Positions 16,129 through 26,064 of a DNA stretch of 64,000 nt are shown here, piece after piece. This stretch comes from Clostridia bacterium. GTDB lineage: Bacteria; Bacillota; Clostridia; Oscillospirales; Acutalibacteraceae. Location: contig JAFTLT010000022.1 in assembly GCA_017452785.1 (NCBI GenBank), forward strand, positions 37,553-101,552, in the 5' to 3' direction. Numbering within the stretch: the stretch's first letter is position 1; the number at the start of each line of letters is the position of its first letter. Below the pieces are notes generated by a model. It was not told where the DNA came from. It saw only the letters and a list, made by a program, of their open reading frames with translations, and did no database searches. The translations under genes and the position numbers were made by a program.

Positions 16129-17076
16129 ATGCATTTAATAAAGGCAGATAAGACTCACTATCAAGGGCAAGCTGACCCGTACATATTAAAAAGCGGTGGC
16201 AGATATTATATTTATGTAACAGGACACGATGCTGTTTATGCCTATGAATCGGATAATCTTTTTGATGGCTGGAGCTATTACGGTAAGGTTATGACTATGG
16301 AAGATCACAGCTCTTTCTGGGCACCGAGTGTAATTGAGCTTGACGGCAAGTTTTATATGTATAATTCAATTGAAATCTATAATGATACTCCCGATAAAGG
16401 GGGCCATAGGGGAGCGATGCATGTCAGTGTTGCTGATAATCCTTTAGGGCCTTTTATGGGTACTAAGCAGATTCTGCATCCCTTTTCAATTGATTCACAC
16501 ATTGTTAAGAATGAAGCAGGTCTTTTTCTCTTTTATTCGGCTAACAGATTTGAAGGGGAGCGTATCGGTACCTGTATATATGTTGATAAAATGCTTGATC
16601 CCTACACTCCGGCGGGGGAGCCTGTGCTTGTTGTTGAGCCTACTCTTGATGAAGACATCTACAGACGTGACCGTTATAAAAAGGGTCAGCACTGGCATAC
16701 AATTGAGGGCGCCTTCTATTTTAAAGAGGGTGACTGGCAATATCTTATGTATTCCGGTAACTGCTTTGAGCAGCCCACATATTATATCGGATACGCAAGA
16801 GCAAAAACAGATGAAACTGACCTGACAAAAATTAAATTCGAGAAGTATCCCGATGATAACACCTATCACCCGGTGCTCAGCGCCAATGAATTTGAAGAGG
16901 GAACAGGTCACCATTCCATGATCAAAGAGGACGGTCAGTGGTACGCAGTTTATCATGCCCGTGACTATGATAATGATGACGGAGCTAGTGCTTTTGATGC
17001 ACGAAATGCCCGAATCTGTAAGCTGAATGTCAGTGACGGCATAATCACTGCCGAGCGCTATAAAGATCATATATAA
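16129..17076 (+). CDS. glycoside hydrolase family 43-like protein
   Basis: A 315-residue five-bladed beta-propeller type glycosidase, probably acting on arabinose- or xylose-containing glycans. It has no signal peptide, so it would work inside the cell on imported oligosaccharides. ADPYI near residue 16 carries the expected catalytic base Asp. DSHIVK and EGAFYF supply the usual second Asp and acid Glu. AAGGAG lies 7 bases before the start, and an extended -10 (TGCTATAAT, 16092-16100) precedes it. It stands alone, bounded by hairpins. Confidence 0.85.
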   Translation: MHLIKADKTHYQGQADPYILKSGGRYYIYVTGHDAVYAYESDNLFDGWSYYGKVMTMEDHSSFWAPSVIELDGKFYMYNSIEIYNDTPDKGGHRGAMHVSVADNPLGPFMGTKQILHPFSIDSHIVKNEAGLFLFYSANRFEGERIGTCIYVDKMLDPYTPAGEPVLVVEPTLDEDIYRRDRYKKGQHWHTIEGAFYFKEGDWQYLMYSGNCFEQPTYYIGYARAKTDETDLTKIKFEKYPDDNTYHPVLSANEFEEGTGHHSMIKEDGQWYAVYHARDYDNDDGASAFDARNARICKLNVSDGIITAERYKDHI

Positions 17077-17131
17077 TTAAAAGGGGACCGGTTCTCTGTG
17101 CATATTACACAGATGCAACCTGCCCTTTTAA
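17077..17131 (+). terminator. terminator-like hairpin after the GH43 gene
   Basis: TTAAAAGGG pairs with CCCTTTTAA, and TCTGTG pairs with CACAGA inside it. It directly follows the stop codon. Confidence 0.55.
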
Positions 17132-17253
17132 ATGTAATGTTATCAATGACCTGATAAAAAACTCTTAATATTTATTCAAAATTCCCGTAAACTATTGATA
17201 AAATTTGAGTAATGGTATAAAATGGTTGCATAAAAATTAAAGGAGAAATCAAA

Positions 17254-19035
17254 ATGAAAAAAATCAAACAAACCATTTGTCTCATTCTTGCGGTGATTAT
17301 GGTTATGTCATCGTGTATGCTCGTGTCATCTGCTGCAGATGAAAAGACTGCTTATGTGGCTGACTATGACACAGAAACTCCCGTAGTTATTGTTCACGGT
17401 ATGAGCCAGAATAACACCTATCTCGTTGACGAAAACGGCAACTGGGCAAAAGATGATGACGGCAAATATATTACTGCATGGCCTCTTAAGATAGAGATTT
17501 CAGCACTGCTTAAAAATGCTCTGCTTCCTCTTCTCGGTGCTATCGTTACAAGAAAAGACTGTGGTCTTGCTGCAGCTCTTGATAAGTCAGCACGTGAGGC
17601 TCTTTGGGTTATTGAAAAGGATAATAAGGGTAACTATGTTAAAAATATTGAAGTGCCCTGCTATGAGTGCCCCATGAGTGAGCTCAGCCCCGAAGTGAAG
17701 GAAGAATACTATAAATTCCTTCCTATTCAGGAGCTCAGCCAGATTGTCGGTGAAGATAATGTATTCTACTTCGGTTATGATTCACTGGGTGATGTTAATG
17801 CAATTACTGAGCATCTCAACTACTACATTCATAATGTTGTTATGCCTCAGACAGGTGCAAAGCAGGTTAAAATCTGCTCGATCAGCCTTGGTGGTACCAT
17901 CGCAATCAAATATCTTGAAGATTATCCCGAAGATTATAATCTTATAAAGAAGGTTGTTTTTGTTGAACCTGCACTTGACGGCTCAAACATTATCGGTGAC
18001 CTTTTCATTGATAACCTCAGCTTCTATTCAGATGAAGATCTTTATGAAAATGTGCTTGTAGGTCTTTTTGGTGAAACTCCCGTTGCTTACCTTCTTAATA
18101 TGGTGCTTCGCATTCTTCCCAGAGATGTGCTTATGAATGCTCTTAGAGGTCTTGCAACAGGTCTTGTTGACCATGCACTGCGTCCTTCAACAATTCTTTG
18201 GGCTCTTTGTCCCACTGCTTATTATGAAGAAGCGAGAGCTAAGTGGCTTATGGATGAGGAGTATAAGGAAATCAGAGAACAGGTTGACGAATTCATGGCT
18301 GCAAGAGCAAACTTCAAGGATAACCTCTTTGAGCTTATGGAAACAGGCTGTGTTGTTGCTGACGTTGCTTGCTATGATGTTAACCTCTTCCCCGTCTGTA
18401 AGGACTATAAGACAACAAACGCTGACAGAGTTATCCATGCCGCTTCAACCACAATGGGCGCAACCTTTGCAGATCTTGGCACAACTCTCGGTGAAAACTA
18501 CAAGGCAGCCGGCACATACTGCAGCAACCCTGCTCATAACCACCTTTCACCCGACGGCGTTGTTGACGCAACAACAGGTTACATTCCCTGCTCAACATGG
18601 TACTTCAAGGGTCAGGCACATGAGCTTCTTCCTCACAATGACGTTGCTCTTAAGCTTGCTATACGCATTATGACAGACAACAATATGGTTGATGTTTATT
18701 CAAACCCCGAAGCATATCCTCAGTTTAACAACGGCAGACTTACACGTGATATCAATGCAAATCTTCTGGCTTGGGATGAAGCAGACAAGAGTAAGGTTTC
18801 AGCTGAAGATAAGGCTGCAATTGAAGCAGCTATAGCTGATGTAAATGCACTTCTCAACGAAACTGTTGTTGATGTTGAGGCTTGGGCTGCAGCTGAAGAA
18901 AACCTTGAAAACGCTCTTGCAGCAGCAGGCGTTATTGAAGATCCCGATCCTACTGTTATTGATAACACTCTCACAAGCATTCTCAGAAGCATGAACAGAG
19001 GTGTAAACAAGGTTTACGGCGCATTCCAGAAATAA
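17254..19035 (+). CDS. secreted alpha/beta-hydrolase (lipase-like)
   Basis: A 593-residue exported protein. Residues about 1-28 form a signal peptide (Lys-rich start, hydrophobic core, cleavage near SSAADE). The hydrolase fold shows PVVIVHGM near residue 48 (oxyanion strand). The nucleophile elbow is ICSISLGGTIA, a variant of GxSxG in which the first Gly is Ser. The C-terminal 80 residues form an Ala/Glu-rich helical region (AEDKAAIEAAIADVNALLNE). Substrate is unknown; lipids or esters of the gut are likely. A promoter TTGATA-17-TAAAAT precedes it. Confidence 0.75.
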   Translation: MKKIKQTICLILAVIMVMSSCMLVSSAADEKTAYVADYDTETPVVIVHGMSQNNTYLVDENGNWAKDDDGKYITAWPLKIEISALLKNALLPLLGAIVTRKDCGLAAALDKSAREALWVIEKDNKGNYVKNIEVPCYECPMSELSPEVKEEYYKFLPIQELSQIVGEDNVFYFGYDSLGDVNAITEHLNYYIHNVVMPQTGAKQVKICSISLGGTIAIKYLEDYPEDYNLIKKVVFVEPALDGSNIIGDLFIDNLSFYSDEDLYENVLVGLFGETPVAYLLNMVLRILPRDVLMNALRGLATGLVDHALRPSTILWALCPTAYYEEARAKWLMDEEYKEIREQVDEFMAARANFKDNLFELMETGCVVADVACYDVNLFPVCKDYKTTNADRVIHAASTTMGATFADLGTTLGENYKAAGTYCSNPAHNHLSPDGVVDATTGYIPCSTWYFKGQAHELLPHNDVALKLAIRIMTDNNMVDVYSNPEAYPQFNNGRLTRDINANLLAWDEADKSKVSAEDKAAIEAAIADVNALLNETVVDVEAWAAAEENLENALAAAGVIEDPDPTVIDNTLTSILRSMNRGVNKVYGAFQK

Positions 19036-19140
19036 TTGGGAATTAGCAATGAGCAATTGTGGTTGCGGATATACAGCTGACTAACAGCAAGGCTCTATCC
19101 GTAGAGCAAAAGCTTGAAGATTATCAATCTTAAATAAACG

Positions 19141-19176
19141 GCAGGTCACTACCGAATCGGTAGTGACCTGCTGAAT
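19141..19176 (+). terminator. intrinsic terminator after the lipase-like gene
   Basis: GCAGGTCACTACCGA faces TCGGTAGTGACCTGC with a single-base centre, followed by TGAATTTT. The arms are perfectly complementary over 15 bases. Confidence 0.7.
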
Positions 19177-19260
19177 TTTATAATCGAGAGAGTTGATATT
19201 TATTCTTTACTTTTTTGCGAGTGAAATCTTACTTATAAGCAAATAGTGAATTGCGACCAC

Positions 19261-19287
19261 AATTCATAATTCATCATTCATAATTAA
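19261..19287 (-). repeat. AATTATGAAT-type repeat at the end of the GNAT gene
   Basis: Inverted copy of the repeat word seen at 8818, 13092 and 15472. It encodes the last residues (IMNDEL) and the TGA stop of the acetyltransferase. Confidence 0.65.
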
Positions 19288-19860
19288 CATATAGTAGTTA
19301 TCAATATTTTCTCTTTCCCAATGCTCATGCTTGATAACCTTAAAGCCCAGTTTCTCGTAAAAAGCCACATTGACAGGATTTTGTGCTTCAAGACCTACGT
19401 TATATCCCTGAGCCATAATATCAGCAATGCCTTGCTTTATGAGCTTTGTGGCAATACCCTTGCCCTGATGTTCGGGAGAAACAAAAACAGGTGAGATAAT
19501 ATATGTGTTTTCAGGAAAAACTTTAACATCAAGGTGAGAATATGCCATAAGTGTTCTTATTGTGTTGGGCCAGTAAAAGGAAAGAAAGACCCAGTTGGGG
19601 CAGAGCATAAAATCAAAGAATGTATATTCATTATGAGCTCTGCGCCAGACGCAAATGCCCCTGTTTTCTTCGTCAACATAGATAAAATCATCCTGCCTGT
19701 TTGAGGTGGCAAGCCTTTCGAGCTGAAAATGATAGACATATTTTTTTCTTATCTTTTCATTTTTTGTTGCATAAGAATGGACAGGATCATTAACATAGCT
19801 TTCTGCTGCCATTCGGGCAAAGTATTTGAGTTCTTTTCGTGTCAGTTTCTTTTTATTCAT
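19264..19860 (-). CDS. GNAT-family N-acetyltransferase
   Basis: A 198-residue acetyltransferase. The acetyl-CoA motif is in SPEHQGKGIATKLIKQG (Q/RxxGxG/A), followed by GLEAQNPVNVAFYEKLGFKVI. The substrate is unknown. Its ATG overlaps the stop of the upstream phosphotransferase-like gene by 4 bases, so the two are translated together. The C-terminal IMNDEL is encoded by a repeat, and rimO ends in the very similar IMNEEL. Confidence 0.88.
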   Translation of the reverse strand: MNKKKLTRKELKYFARMAAESYVNDPVHSYATKNEKIRKKYVYHFQLERLATSNRQDDFIYVDEENRGICVWRRAHNEYTFFDFMLCPNWVFLSFYWPNTIRTLMAYSHLDVKVFPENTYIISPVFVSPEHQGKGIATKLIKQGIADIMAQGYNVGLEAQNPVNVAFYEKLGFKVIKHEHWERENIDNYYMLIMNDEL

Positions 19861-20768
19861 AGCAATTTCTCCATATAATAATTTAATTTATCTGTTTGCT
19901 TTTTAACGAGCATATTCTTAATAGGGTGCCCTGATTTATAATAGTGCTCAATTTCTGTGAAAAGCTCATAAAAAGCCATTTTTTCAAGGCAGTTTTCGCT
20001 TAGTTGCTTCTTTCGGGCATACACTTCAAAAAGGTGCAGATGTTTTCCGTTAGCGTTATTAAGCTGATATAAATCATATTCGCTGTCAGCCCACATACAG
20101 CCGCAAGGGTCTATTACGGCTGTGACCTTGCACCGCTGTTTATTAACCATAATATTCCACATGTTATAGTCACCGTGAATTAAGCATGCCTCTGTAATGG
20201 GGAGGTAAAATATTTTATCAAACTGTGTTACAGCCTTTTGCATAATGTTATAAGCGTACTCGGAAAGCTCGCCTTTATTTTTTAATTGCAGAGCCATATC
20301 AAGAATGGTTGCTGCTTTTTCTTTGTAGTATTCGTTCCATACTTCATAGCGTTTCTTACTGCCAACTTCACCGAAGCCGTCGGGACTTTTAACACTGTGA
20401 AAGGCAATAAGATTATCAATTACCTGATTTGCCAGCCTTTCTCTTTTAGCTTTTGAGAGATAAAATATATTTCCGCCGTTTTCACCCTCAAGATAATTCA
20501 TAATGATAAAATCTTTGTCATATTCTTTGTTGGCTAAGTGGGAAAACAAAACCTTTGGCATGGGAAACAAAGAGTGCCTACCGAGAAGCTCAATTTGTGA
20601 TATTTCACTTTGCATTACACCAGCGGATTTATAAACCTTAACTATTATAGGTTCACTGTTTTGATAGTCAAATTTATACACATCGGCGTAATAACCGCCG
20701 CCTATGCGCTTGACAGAGTGGGGGAGCGAGCCGATTTCTTTATGTATAATGTTTTTTAACACTTCCAC
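19857..20768 (-). CDS. APH-family phosphotransferase
   Basis: A 303-residue protein with a kinase-like fold of the aminoglycoside/choline phosphotransferase family. The catalytic loop is LIHGDYNMWNIMVN (HGDxxxxN) and the metal-binding region is VIDPCGCMWADSEYDL. An N-terminal lobe with IIVKVYKS supplies the ATP-binding Lys. Whether it acts on an antibiotic or a small metabolite cannot be told. It forms an operon with the GNAT gene. Confidence 0.85.
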   Translation of the reverse strand: MEVLKNIIHKEIGSLPHSVKRIGGGYYADVYKFDYQNSEPIIVKVYKSAGVMQSEISQIELLGRHSLFPMPKVLFSHLANKEYDKDFIIMNYLEGENGGNIFYLSKAKRERLANQVIDNLIAFHSVKSPDGFGEVGSKKRYEVWNEYYKEKAATILDMALQLKNKGELSEYAYNIMQKAVTQFDKIFYLPITEACLIHGDYNMWNIMVNKQRCKVTAVIDPCGCMWADSEYDLYQLNNANGKHLHLFEVYARKKQLSENCLEKMAFYELFTEIEHYYKSGHPIKNMLVKKQTDKLNYYMEKLL

Positions 20769-20832
20769 CTTTTACCACTCCTTGTATTGCTTTATATTTA
20801 CACTATTGTATCATTAACATTATATTTTGTAA

Positions 20833-20868
20833 AGAAAAAATCAAAGCCGCCTTCTTTTGAAAGCGGCT
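20833..20868 (-). terminator. intrinsic terminator of alr
   Basis: On the minus strand AGCCGCTTTC pairs with GAAGGCGGCT, followed by a T-rich run. Confidence 0.75.
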
Positions 20869-20874
20869 GCAGCA

Positions 20875-22032
20875 TTAAACTAATTTTCCGTCTTTATAAT
20901 AAAGTCTTGCAACTCTCTTTGTGAAATTGCAGATAACCTCATAATTAAAGCTGTTACTCATTTCGCCAAGCTCCTCGGCGGTGATGGTGCTTGAATTGCT
21001 TACACCCATAATTACGGCACGTTCTCCCACGCGTACACCGTCAATATCTGTAACATCCACCATTATCTGATCCATGCATACCTTGCCCACAACAGGAGCT
21101 TTTTTGCCTTTGATAAGCACATAGCCCTTGCCGGTGCAGCTTCTGCTGTAGCCGTCAGCATAGCCTATGGAAACAGTGGCAATAACTCTCTCTGAGGGAG
21201 CCTCATAAATATGACCGTAGCCTATCTTATAGCCTGCGGGAACAGTTTTGACATGAACCACGTGGCTGATAATTTCCATAGCAGGGATAAGGTTCAGCTT
21301 TGATTTATCCACTTCATCAGAGGGATAAAGTCCGTAAAGAAGCACACCCACACGGCACATATCATATTGCTTGCTCAAGGAAATTGTGCCTGCACTGTTG
21401 CAGATATGCTTTATAGGGGGATTAACGCCTCTTTCGCTGAGAAGATCTATAAACTTGTCAAAAAGTGCTGTTTGCAGGGCAGCGTCGCTTTTATCTGCAG
21501 AGTCAGCACAGGCATAGTGGCTGAAAACGCCCTCAACAAAAATATTTTTAAGCTGTGCAATTTTCTTTGCCGTGTCAGCTCCTTTTTTATCGGGAGTCAG
21601 TCCTATCCTGCCCATACCGGTGTCAACTGCAATGTGCACCGAGGCTGTTTTGCCCTTTTCGGCAGCAGCCTTGCTCAGAAGCTCAGCATCACCAAGGTCA
21701 TAGACAGTGGCAGTTATATCATTGTCGACCACATCTGAAAAACGGCGGGGGGGAATATAGGAAAGAGCGAGCACGGGCTTTGTAATGCCTTCACGTCTTA
21801 CTTCGATTGCCTCATCAATGCTCGTAACACCGAAATAATCAATGTGATCTTCAATTGTTTTTGATACGGGTACACTGCCGTGACCGTAGCTGTCTGCCTT
21901 GATAACGGCAAGCATCTTAACACCGTCAGAAAGGCATTTTTTTATTTCAAAAAGATTATGACTGATTGCGCTGAGGTTAATTTTTGCAACGCATCTGTAA
22001 TAACTCTCGTTAATGATAGGGGATAATGTCAT
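20875..22032 (-). CDS. alr: alanine racemase
   Basis: A 385-residue PLP enzyme that makes D-alanine for peptidoglycan. The PLP lysine is Lys45 in LAVIKADSYGHG. The C-terminal domain carries IGYADGYSR and VCMDQIMVDVTDI with the usual catalytic-site residues. Length is normal. It is a single-gene unit with its own terminator. It is divergent from the acyl-ligase operon across a 335-base AT-rich gap. Confidence 0.95.
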   Translation of the reverse strand: MTLSPIINESYYRCVAKINLSAISHNLFEIKKCLSDGVKMLAVIKADSYGHGSVPVSKTIEDHIDYFGVTSIDEAIEVRREGITKPVLALSYIPPRRFSDVVDNDITATVYDLGDAELLSKAAAEKGKTASVHIAVDTGMGRIGLTPDKKGADTAKKIAQLKNIFVEGVFSHYACADSADKSDAALQTALFDKFIDLLSERGVNPPIKHICNSAGTISLSKQYDMCRVGVLLYGLYPSDEVDKSKLNLIPAMEIISHVVHVKTVPAGYKIGYGHIYEAPSERVIATVSIGYADGYSRSCTGKGYVLIKGKKAPVVGKVCMDQIMVDVTDIDGVRVGERAVIMGVSNSSTITAEELGEMSNSFNYEVICNFTKRVARLYYKDGKLV

Positions 22033-22367
22033 TATATTTACGACCTTTCGGAATTAGCTGTAACTATATTATTAGCATACAGTTTGATTATACTATTGCA
22101 AGATTGAATTGTCAAATGATATGGAAAAAATATATAATTATTTATTGTTTAATTCAGTGTACAGTTTATTGTTTATCCTGAATGTGGTATATGATGTTGG
22201 ATTTTTAGCAAATGCAATACGAATGTTTTATTTTTACAGAATATTAATATTGTTTTATTATTCGCTTAACAACTGAAAGGCTCATTTTGTTTATCATTAT
22301 ATTATGTGAAATTTAGGTAATTTTAGCAATAAATTTACTGTATATAGATTTTTATGGAGGTAATTTT
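22033..22367. other. AT-rich divergent intergenic region
   Basis: 335 bases between alr (minus) and the acyl-ligase operon (plus). It holds no ORF with a ribosome binding site, no tRNA and no clear hairpin. It presumably contains both divergent promoters, but many AT-rich words prevent a firm choice. The only clear signal is GGAGGTAATTTT before the GTG start at 22368. Confidence 0.5.
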
Positions 22368-23972
22368 GTGACAAAAAAGATTAAATACTATCCTCATGAA
22401 GAAGTCAATTCAATTGTTGAAATTGCAGAGCGCTCAAAAAGACTTTACGGTGACTCAGTTGCGTACATATATAAAGAGAAAAAACAAAGAGTAGAAAAGA
22501 CATATAATGATCTCGTTTCCGACAGCAAAAAGCTTGCGCAGTTTCTTATGAGACATAATTTAAAAACGGGTCATATTGCTCTTATCGGCAGCTCAAGCTA
22601 TCAGTATGTTGTCAGCTACTATGCTGCTATGTATGCAGGTCTGGTTATTGTACCTCTTGATAAAGAGTTGGTATTTGAAGATGTCTATGAGCAGATGGAA
22701 AGAGCAGATGTTGACTTCCTGCTCTACGATAAGAATTACAGTGATTACGCTGAGCTTGTAAGCGAAAAAACAAATGGAGCTATGGGTATGTTCTGCATCA
22801 ATGACCCCGTAGTTATCGAAGGTGAAGACCTTCCCTTGCCTGAAGTTGACCCTGACAAGCTTTCAACTATAATATTCACCTCAGGCACCACAGGTAAGGG
22901 TAAGGGCGTAATGCTCACTCAGAGAAATATTGCCAGAAATGCTCTCGTAGGTGTGTCTCACGTAAAAGGCTATCACGAAAGTGATGTGTCTTTGTCAGTT
23001 CTTCCTATGAATCACGCCTATGAATGTATCGGTAACCTTTTTGTTATGGTGTACTTTGGTATTCCCGTATGCATCAGCAGTGGTATCAGACATATTGCTA
23101 AAGAGCTGAAGGAGTATAAACCGACAGCACTTTTTGTGGTTCCTCTTATTCCGCAGATGCTTATTGACAGAGTCTGGTCAACAGCAAAAAAAGACGGCAA
23201 AGAGAAGAAGCTGAAAACCGGCATTAAGATTTGTAACTTTCTTAAGAAATTCGGTATTGACCTTACAGATAAGATTTTGGGTGAAGTCAAGGCTGCTTTT
23301 GGCGGCAGACTCAGAATTTTAATTGCAGGCGGTGCACCGGTGTCTCCCTCACTTGTGAAATCATGCGAAGATCTTGGTATAAAGCTGGTTCAGGGATACG
23401 GACTTTCGGAATGCTCTCCCATTCTTGCAGTTAACTTCGATTATTTCCAGAAACCAAATTCTGTGGGCAAAATTGCAGAAGGCTGCGAAATGAAGGTAGT
23501 TGACGGTGAACTCTGGGCAAGAGGCGTTTCAGTGTCAACAGGATATTATAATGACCCTGAAAACACTGCTGAAAATTTTGTTGACGGTTGGTTCAGAACC
23601 GGTGATATGGGTTATATTGACGAAGACGGATTTGTTTACATAACAGGCAGAAAGAAAAACCTTATTATTCTTGCAAACGGTAAAAATGTTGCACCTGAAG
23701 AAATAGAGGAGCTCATTTATCAAAAAATGCCATATGTCAGTGAGGTTATTGTTTCTGCAAACGGGGATAAACTGCAGGCTGAACTCTACCTTAACGAGGA
23801 AATGCCTGAATACGATGAAAAAACGGCTAACGCAGATATAGCAAAGCTAAATTCGGAAATAGCTTTCTATAAAAATATTTCAGTTGTCACTTTCAGGAAT
23901 GAGCCATTCCCGAAGACAACTACAAAAAAAATTATAAGAAGTGGGGCAAAAGAAGCATGTTTGAAAAATTAG
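22368..23972 (+). CDS. AMP-dependent acyl-CoA/acyl-ACP ligase (ANL superfamily)
   Basis: A 534-residue adenylate-forming enzyme. The P-loop-like motif is TIIFTSGTTGKGKGVML. Later motifs are QGYGLSECSP, GWFRTGDMGYIDEDG and a C-terminal TTTKKIIR with the catalytic Lys. The start is GTG with GGAGG upstream. It overlaps the carrier-protein gene by 16 bases, so it very likely loads an acyl group on that carrier. A second homologue lies at 39815. The acyl substrate is unknown. Confidence 0.88.
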   Translation: MTKKIKYYPHEEVNSIVEIAERSKRLYGDSVAYIYKEKKQRVEKTYNDLVSDSKKLAQFLMRHNLKTGHIALIGSSSYQYVVSYYAAMYAGLVIVPLDKELVFEDVYEQMERADVDFLLYDKNYSDYAELVSEKTNGAMGMFCINDPVVIEGEDLPLPEVDPDKLSTIIFTSGTTGKGKGVMLTQRNIARNALVGVSHVKGYHESDVSLSVLPMNHAYECIGNLFVMVYFGIPVCISSGIRHIAKELKEYKPTALFVVPLIPQMLIDRVWSTAKKDGKEKKLKTGIKICNFLKKFGIDLTDKILGEVKAAFGGRLRILIAGGAPVSPSLVKSCEDLGIKLVQGYGLSECSPILAVNFDYFQKPNSVGKIAEGCEMKVVDGELWARGVSVSTGYYNDPENTAENFVDGWFRTGDMGYIDEDGFVYITGRKKNLIILANGKNVAPEEIEELIYQKMPYVSEVIVSANGDKLQAELYLNEEMPEYDEKTANADIAKLNSEIAFYKNISVVTFRNEPFPKTTTKKIIRSGAKEACLKN

Positions 23973-24184
23973 TAGAAATTGTAAAAGACTATGTTGATAT
24001 AGATGTGTCAACGGTTACACTTGAAAGCAATTTTATGATGGATTTCGGTGTTGATTCTTTCACACTTTCAGAAATTGCCTGTGCAATTGAAGATGAGTTT
24101 GATGTTGAAATTCCCGACCGTAAGGTTCACGAGCTTAAGACTGTTGGTGATGTTGTAAAGTTCCTTGAGGAAATCACAGAATAA
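23957..24184 (+). CDS. acyl carrier protein
   Basis: A 75-residue acidic four-helix carrier protein. The phosphopantetheine serine is in DFGVDSFTLSE, a variant of the usual D-S-L motif with Phe in place of Leu. Its start lies inside the ligase gene, which indicates tight coupling. It differs from housekeeping AcpP in that motif and is not next to fatty-acid synthesis genes. I read it as a dedicated carrier. The phosphopantetheinyl transferase fragment at the left edge could modify it. Confidence 0.92.
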   Translation: MFEKLVEIVKDYVDIDVSTVTLESNFMMDFGVDSFTLSEIACAIEDEFDVEIPDRKVHELKTVGDVVKFLEEITE

Positions 24185-24197
24185 AATAAAATTATCT

Positions 24198-24225
24198 GAG
24201 GCGGCAAAAGTCGCCTCTTAATTTT
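24198..24225 (+). terminator. weak terminator or attenuator between carrier protein and transporter genes
   Basis: GAGGCG pairs with CGCCTC around 8 bases, followed by TTAATTTTG. The short stem may allow partial read-through to 24292. Confidence 0.5.
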
Positions 24226-24291
24226 GTTTTGCCTTGACTTTACACCGATAAAATGTTAAAGTATATATACATATTAAAAAGGAGCGTTAAA

Positions 24292-26049
24292 ATGGAACAG
24301 AAAATTCTTAAGCTGCTGGGGGTCAAAGGTACTTTCAAAAAAGACGTAATGCCTATGATCAACTACAGCAGTGCAAACATTACAACATCAGGCTCAGGTT
24401 ATGTCATAAGCCTTTATTTCACTCTTTTCCTGACAGGTGTTGTTGACCTTGAGCCCGAATATGCGGCAATCGTTACATTCATTGCAGGTATATGGGATGC
24501 AGTTATCGATCCGTTTATCGGCATTATAACTGACAGAACCCGATCAAAATACGGCAGACACAGACGATATATTCTCTGGGCAATGCCACTTTACTCTGTC
24601 AGCTTTGCTTTGCTATGGAACTCCTACGGTCTTAACGGCAGAGAAAGACCGATGCAGGCTGTTGTATACTTCACCATAGTATACGTGCTTTATAAAACAG
24701 CTTACTCCTTTGTCGATGTTCCCCATGTCGCAATGCTTCCTGAGCTTGCACCGGATTATGATTTAAGAACACAGTATAACTCTGTGGGATATATATTCAA
24801 CTCCTTTGGTATGTTCCCCTCGTTCTTCCTTGCTATGGCTATTCTCGGTGTTTTCGGCTTCAGTGACCCTGAAAGCGGCGCAGAATTCCCGATGCTTCTT
24901 GTTGGTATTATCCTTGCATTAGTATACGCTGTGTGCCTTGTCCATACCTTCAGAAAAACAAGAGAAAAGCCATCGCTCGATATGGTGCTGCAAAAATTCG
25001 ATTTCAAATATTTCTTGCAGGAGTATGCACTCGTTATTAAGAATAAGGCCTTCAGACAGTATTTTACTATGAGCCTTTCTTATAATATCGCATGTAATTT
25101 CTACCGTTCATCACTTGTATTTTACATAAGATATATTGCACGTCTCATTAAGCTTTACGGTCTTTTCACTACAATTGAAGGTGTATTTGAGGCCTCAGCC
25201 TTCCCCTTTAACTACGCTATAACAATGAAGCACGGCAAGAAAAAGTGTGCTAATATTGTTACACCGCTTATGATTTTAGGCTTTGCTATATGCCTGTTTA
25301 TGAACCCCACCGATGAAAACAGCGACTCAATTATATGGGTTATCATTCTTATGCTTACCGCTGTGTTCTATCCCTTCGGTAAATCAGGTATCGGTTATAC
25401 CGCAACAAACATTTTTCCTGATATTTCCGACATCGATGAGGCAATTACAGGCAGAAGACGTGAAGGCGTTATCGGTACCTTCAACACCCTTATAAAGACC
25501 TGTGTTTCAACTACTGTTCAGAGCCTTGTGCTTGTTATTCTCGGTGTGTTTGGTCTTGAAACCGGCAGTGAGGTCACAGAATATGAAAAGACCACCGGTT
25601 TACTCTTTGACCAGCCCGACAGCGCACTTTTAGGTGTACGACTTTGCGTTGTTATTGTACCTATTGCTTTTACCCTTCTTTCACTTTTCCTTCTTCATAA
25701 GTTCCAGATGAATAAGAGTGATCACAGACTTATTTGTGCCGCAATTGCCACAAAACACAAGTACGGCAATGTTACTCTCACTGCTGAGCAGATTAAGGTT
25801 GTTGAACAGATTTCCGGTCAGAAGTATGAAAAAATGTGGCTCGGTCAAAACAACGAAGGTGAACCGCATACAGTTGAAGTGAACGAAAACGGTGAGTACG
25901 ATATCCTTATTGAAAAAGAAGCAGAAATGGCTGCTATAAGAAATTCAAAAGAAGGCAAAACCGAAACATCTAAGGCCACAGAAGACACTAACAGTGATTA
26001 TAATGAATCACTTGAAAGAGTAAAAAAAGCCCTTGGCGAAGATGAATAA
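24292..26049 (+). CDS. MFS transporter, GPH-like, long C-terminal tail
   Basis: A 585-residue membrane protein with about 12 hydrophobic segments. The N-terminal loop IWDAVIDPFIGIITDRTRSKYGRHRRY is the GPH signature. A charged tail of about 120 residues follows the last membrane segment. I choose ATG 24292 because AAGGAG lies about 9 bases upstream; the longer frame from 24253 lacks a site. It is related in type to the transporter at 413. The neighbourhood (acyl ligase, carrier protein, HExxH membrane protein) suggests a non-sugar substrate. Confidence 0.83.
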   Translation: MEQKILKLLGVKGTFKKDVMPMINYSSANITTSGSGYVISLYFTLFLTGVVDLEPEYAAIVTFIAGIWDAVIDPFIGIITDRTRSKYGRHRRYILWAMPLYSVSFALLWNSYGLNGRERPMQAVVYFTIVYVLYKTAYSFVDVPHVAMLPELAPDYDLRTQYNSVGYIFNSFGMFPSFFLAMAILGVFGFSDPESGAEFPMLLVGIILALVYAVCLVHTFRKTREKPSLDMVLQKFDFKYFLQEYALVIKNKAFRQYFTMSLSYNIACNFYRSSLVFYIRYIARLIKLYGLFTTIEGVFEASAFPFNYAITMKHGKKKCANIVTPLMILGFAICLFMNPTDENSDSIIWVIILMLTAVFYPFGKSGIGYTATNIFPDISDIDEAITGRRREGVIGTFNTLIKTCVSTTVQSLVLVILGVFGLETGSEVTEYEKTTGLLFDQPDSALLGVRLCVVIVPIAFTLLSLFLLHKFQMNKSDHRLICAAIATKHKYGNVTLTAEQIKVVEQISGQKYEKMWLGQNNEGEPHTVEVNENGEYDILIEKEAEMAAIRNSKEGKTETSKATEDTNSDYNESLERVKKALGEDE

Positions 26050-26064
26050 AAGGAGATAAGAATT

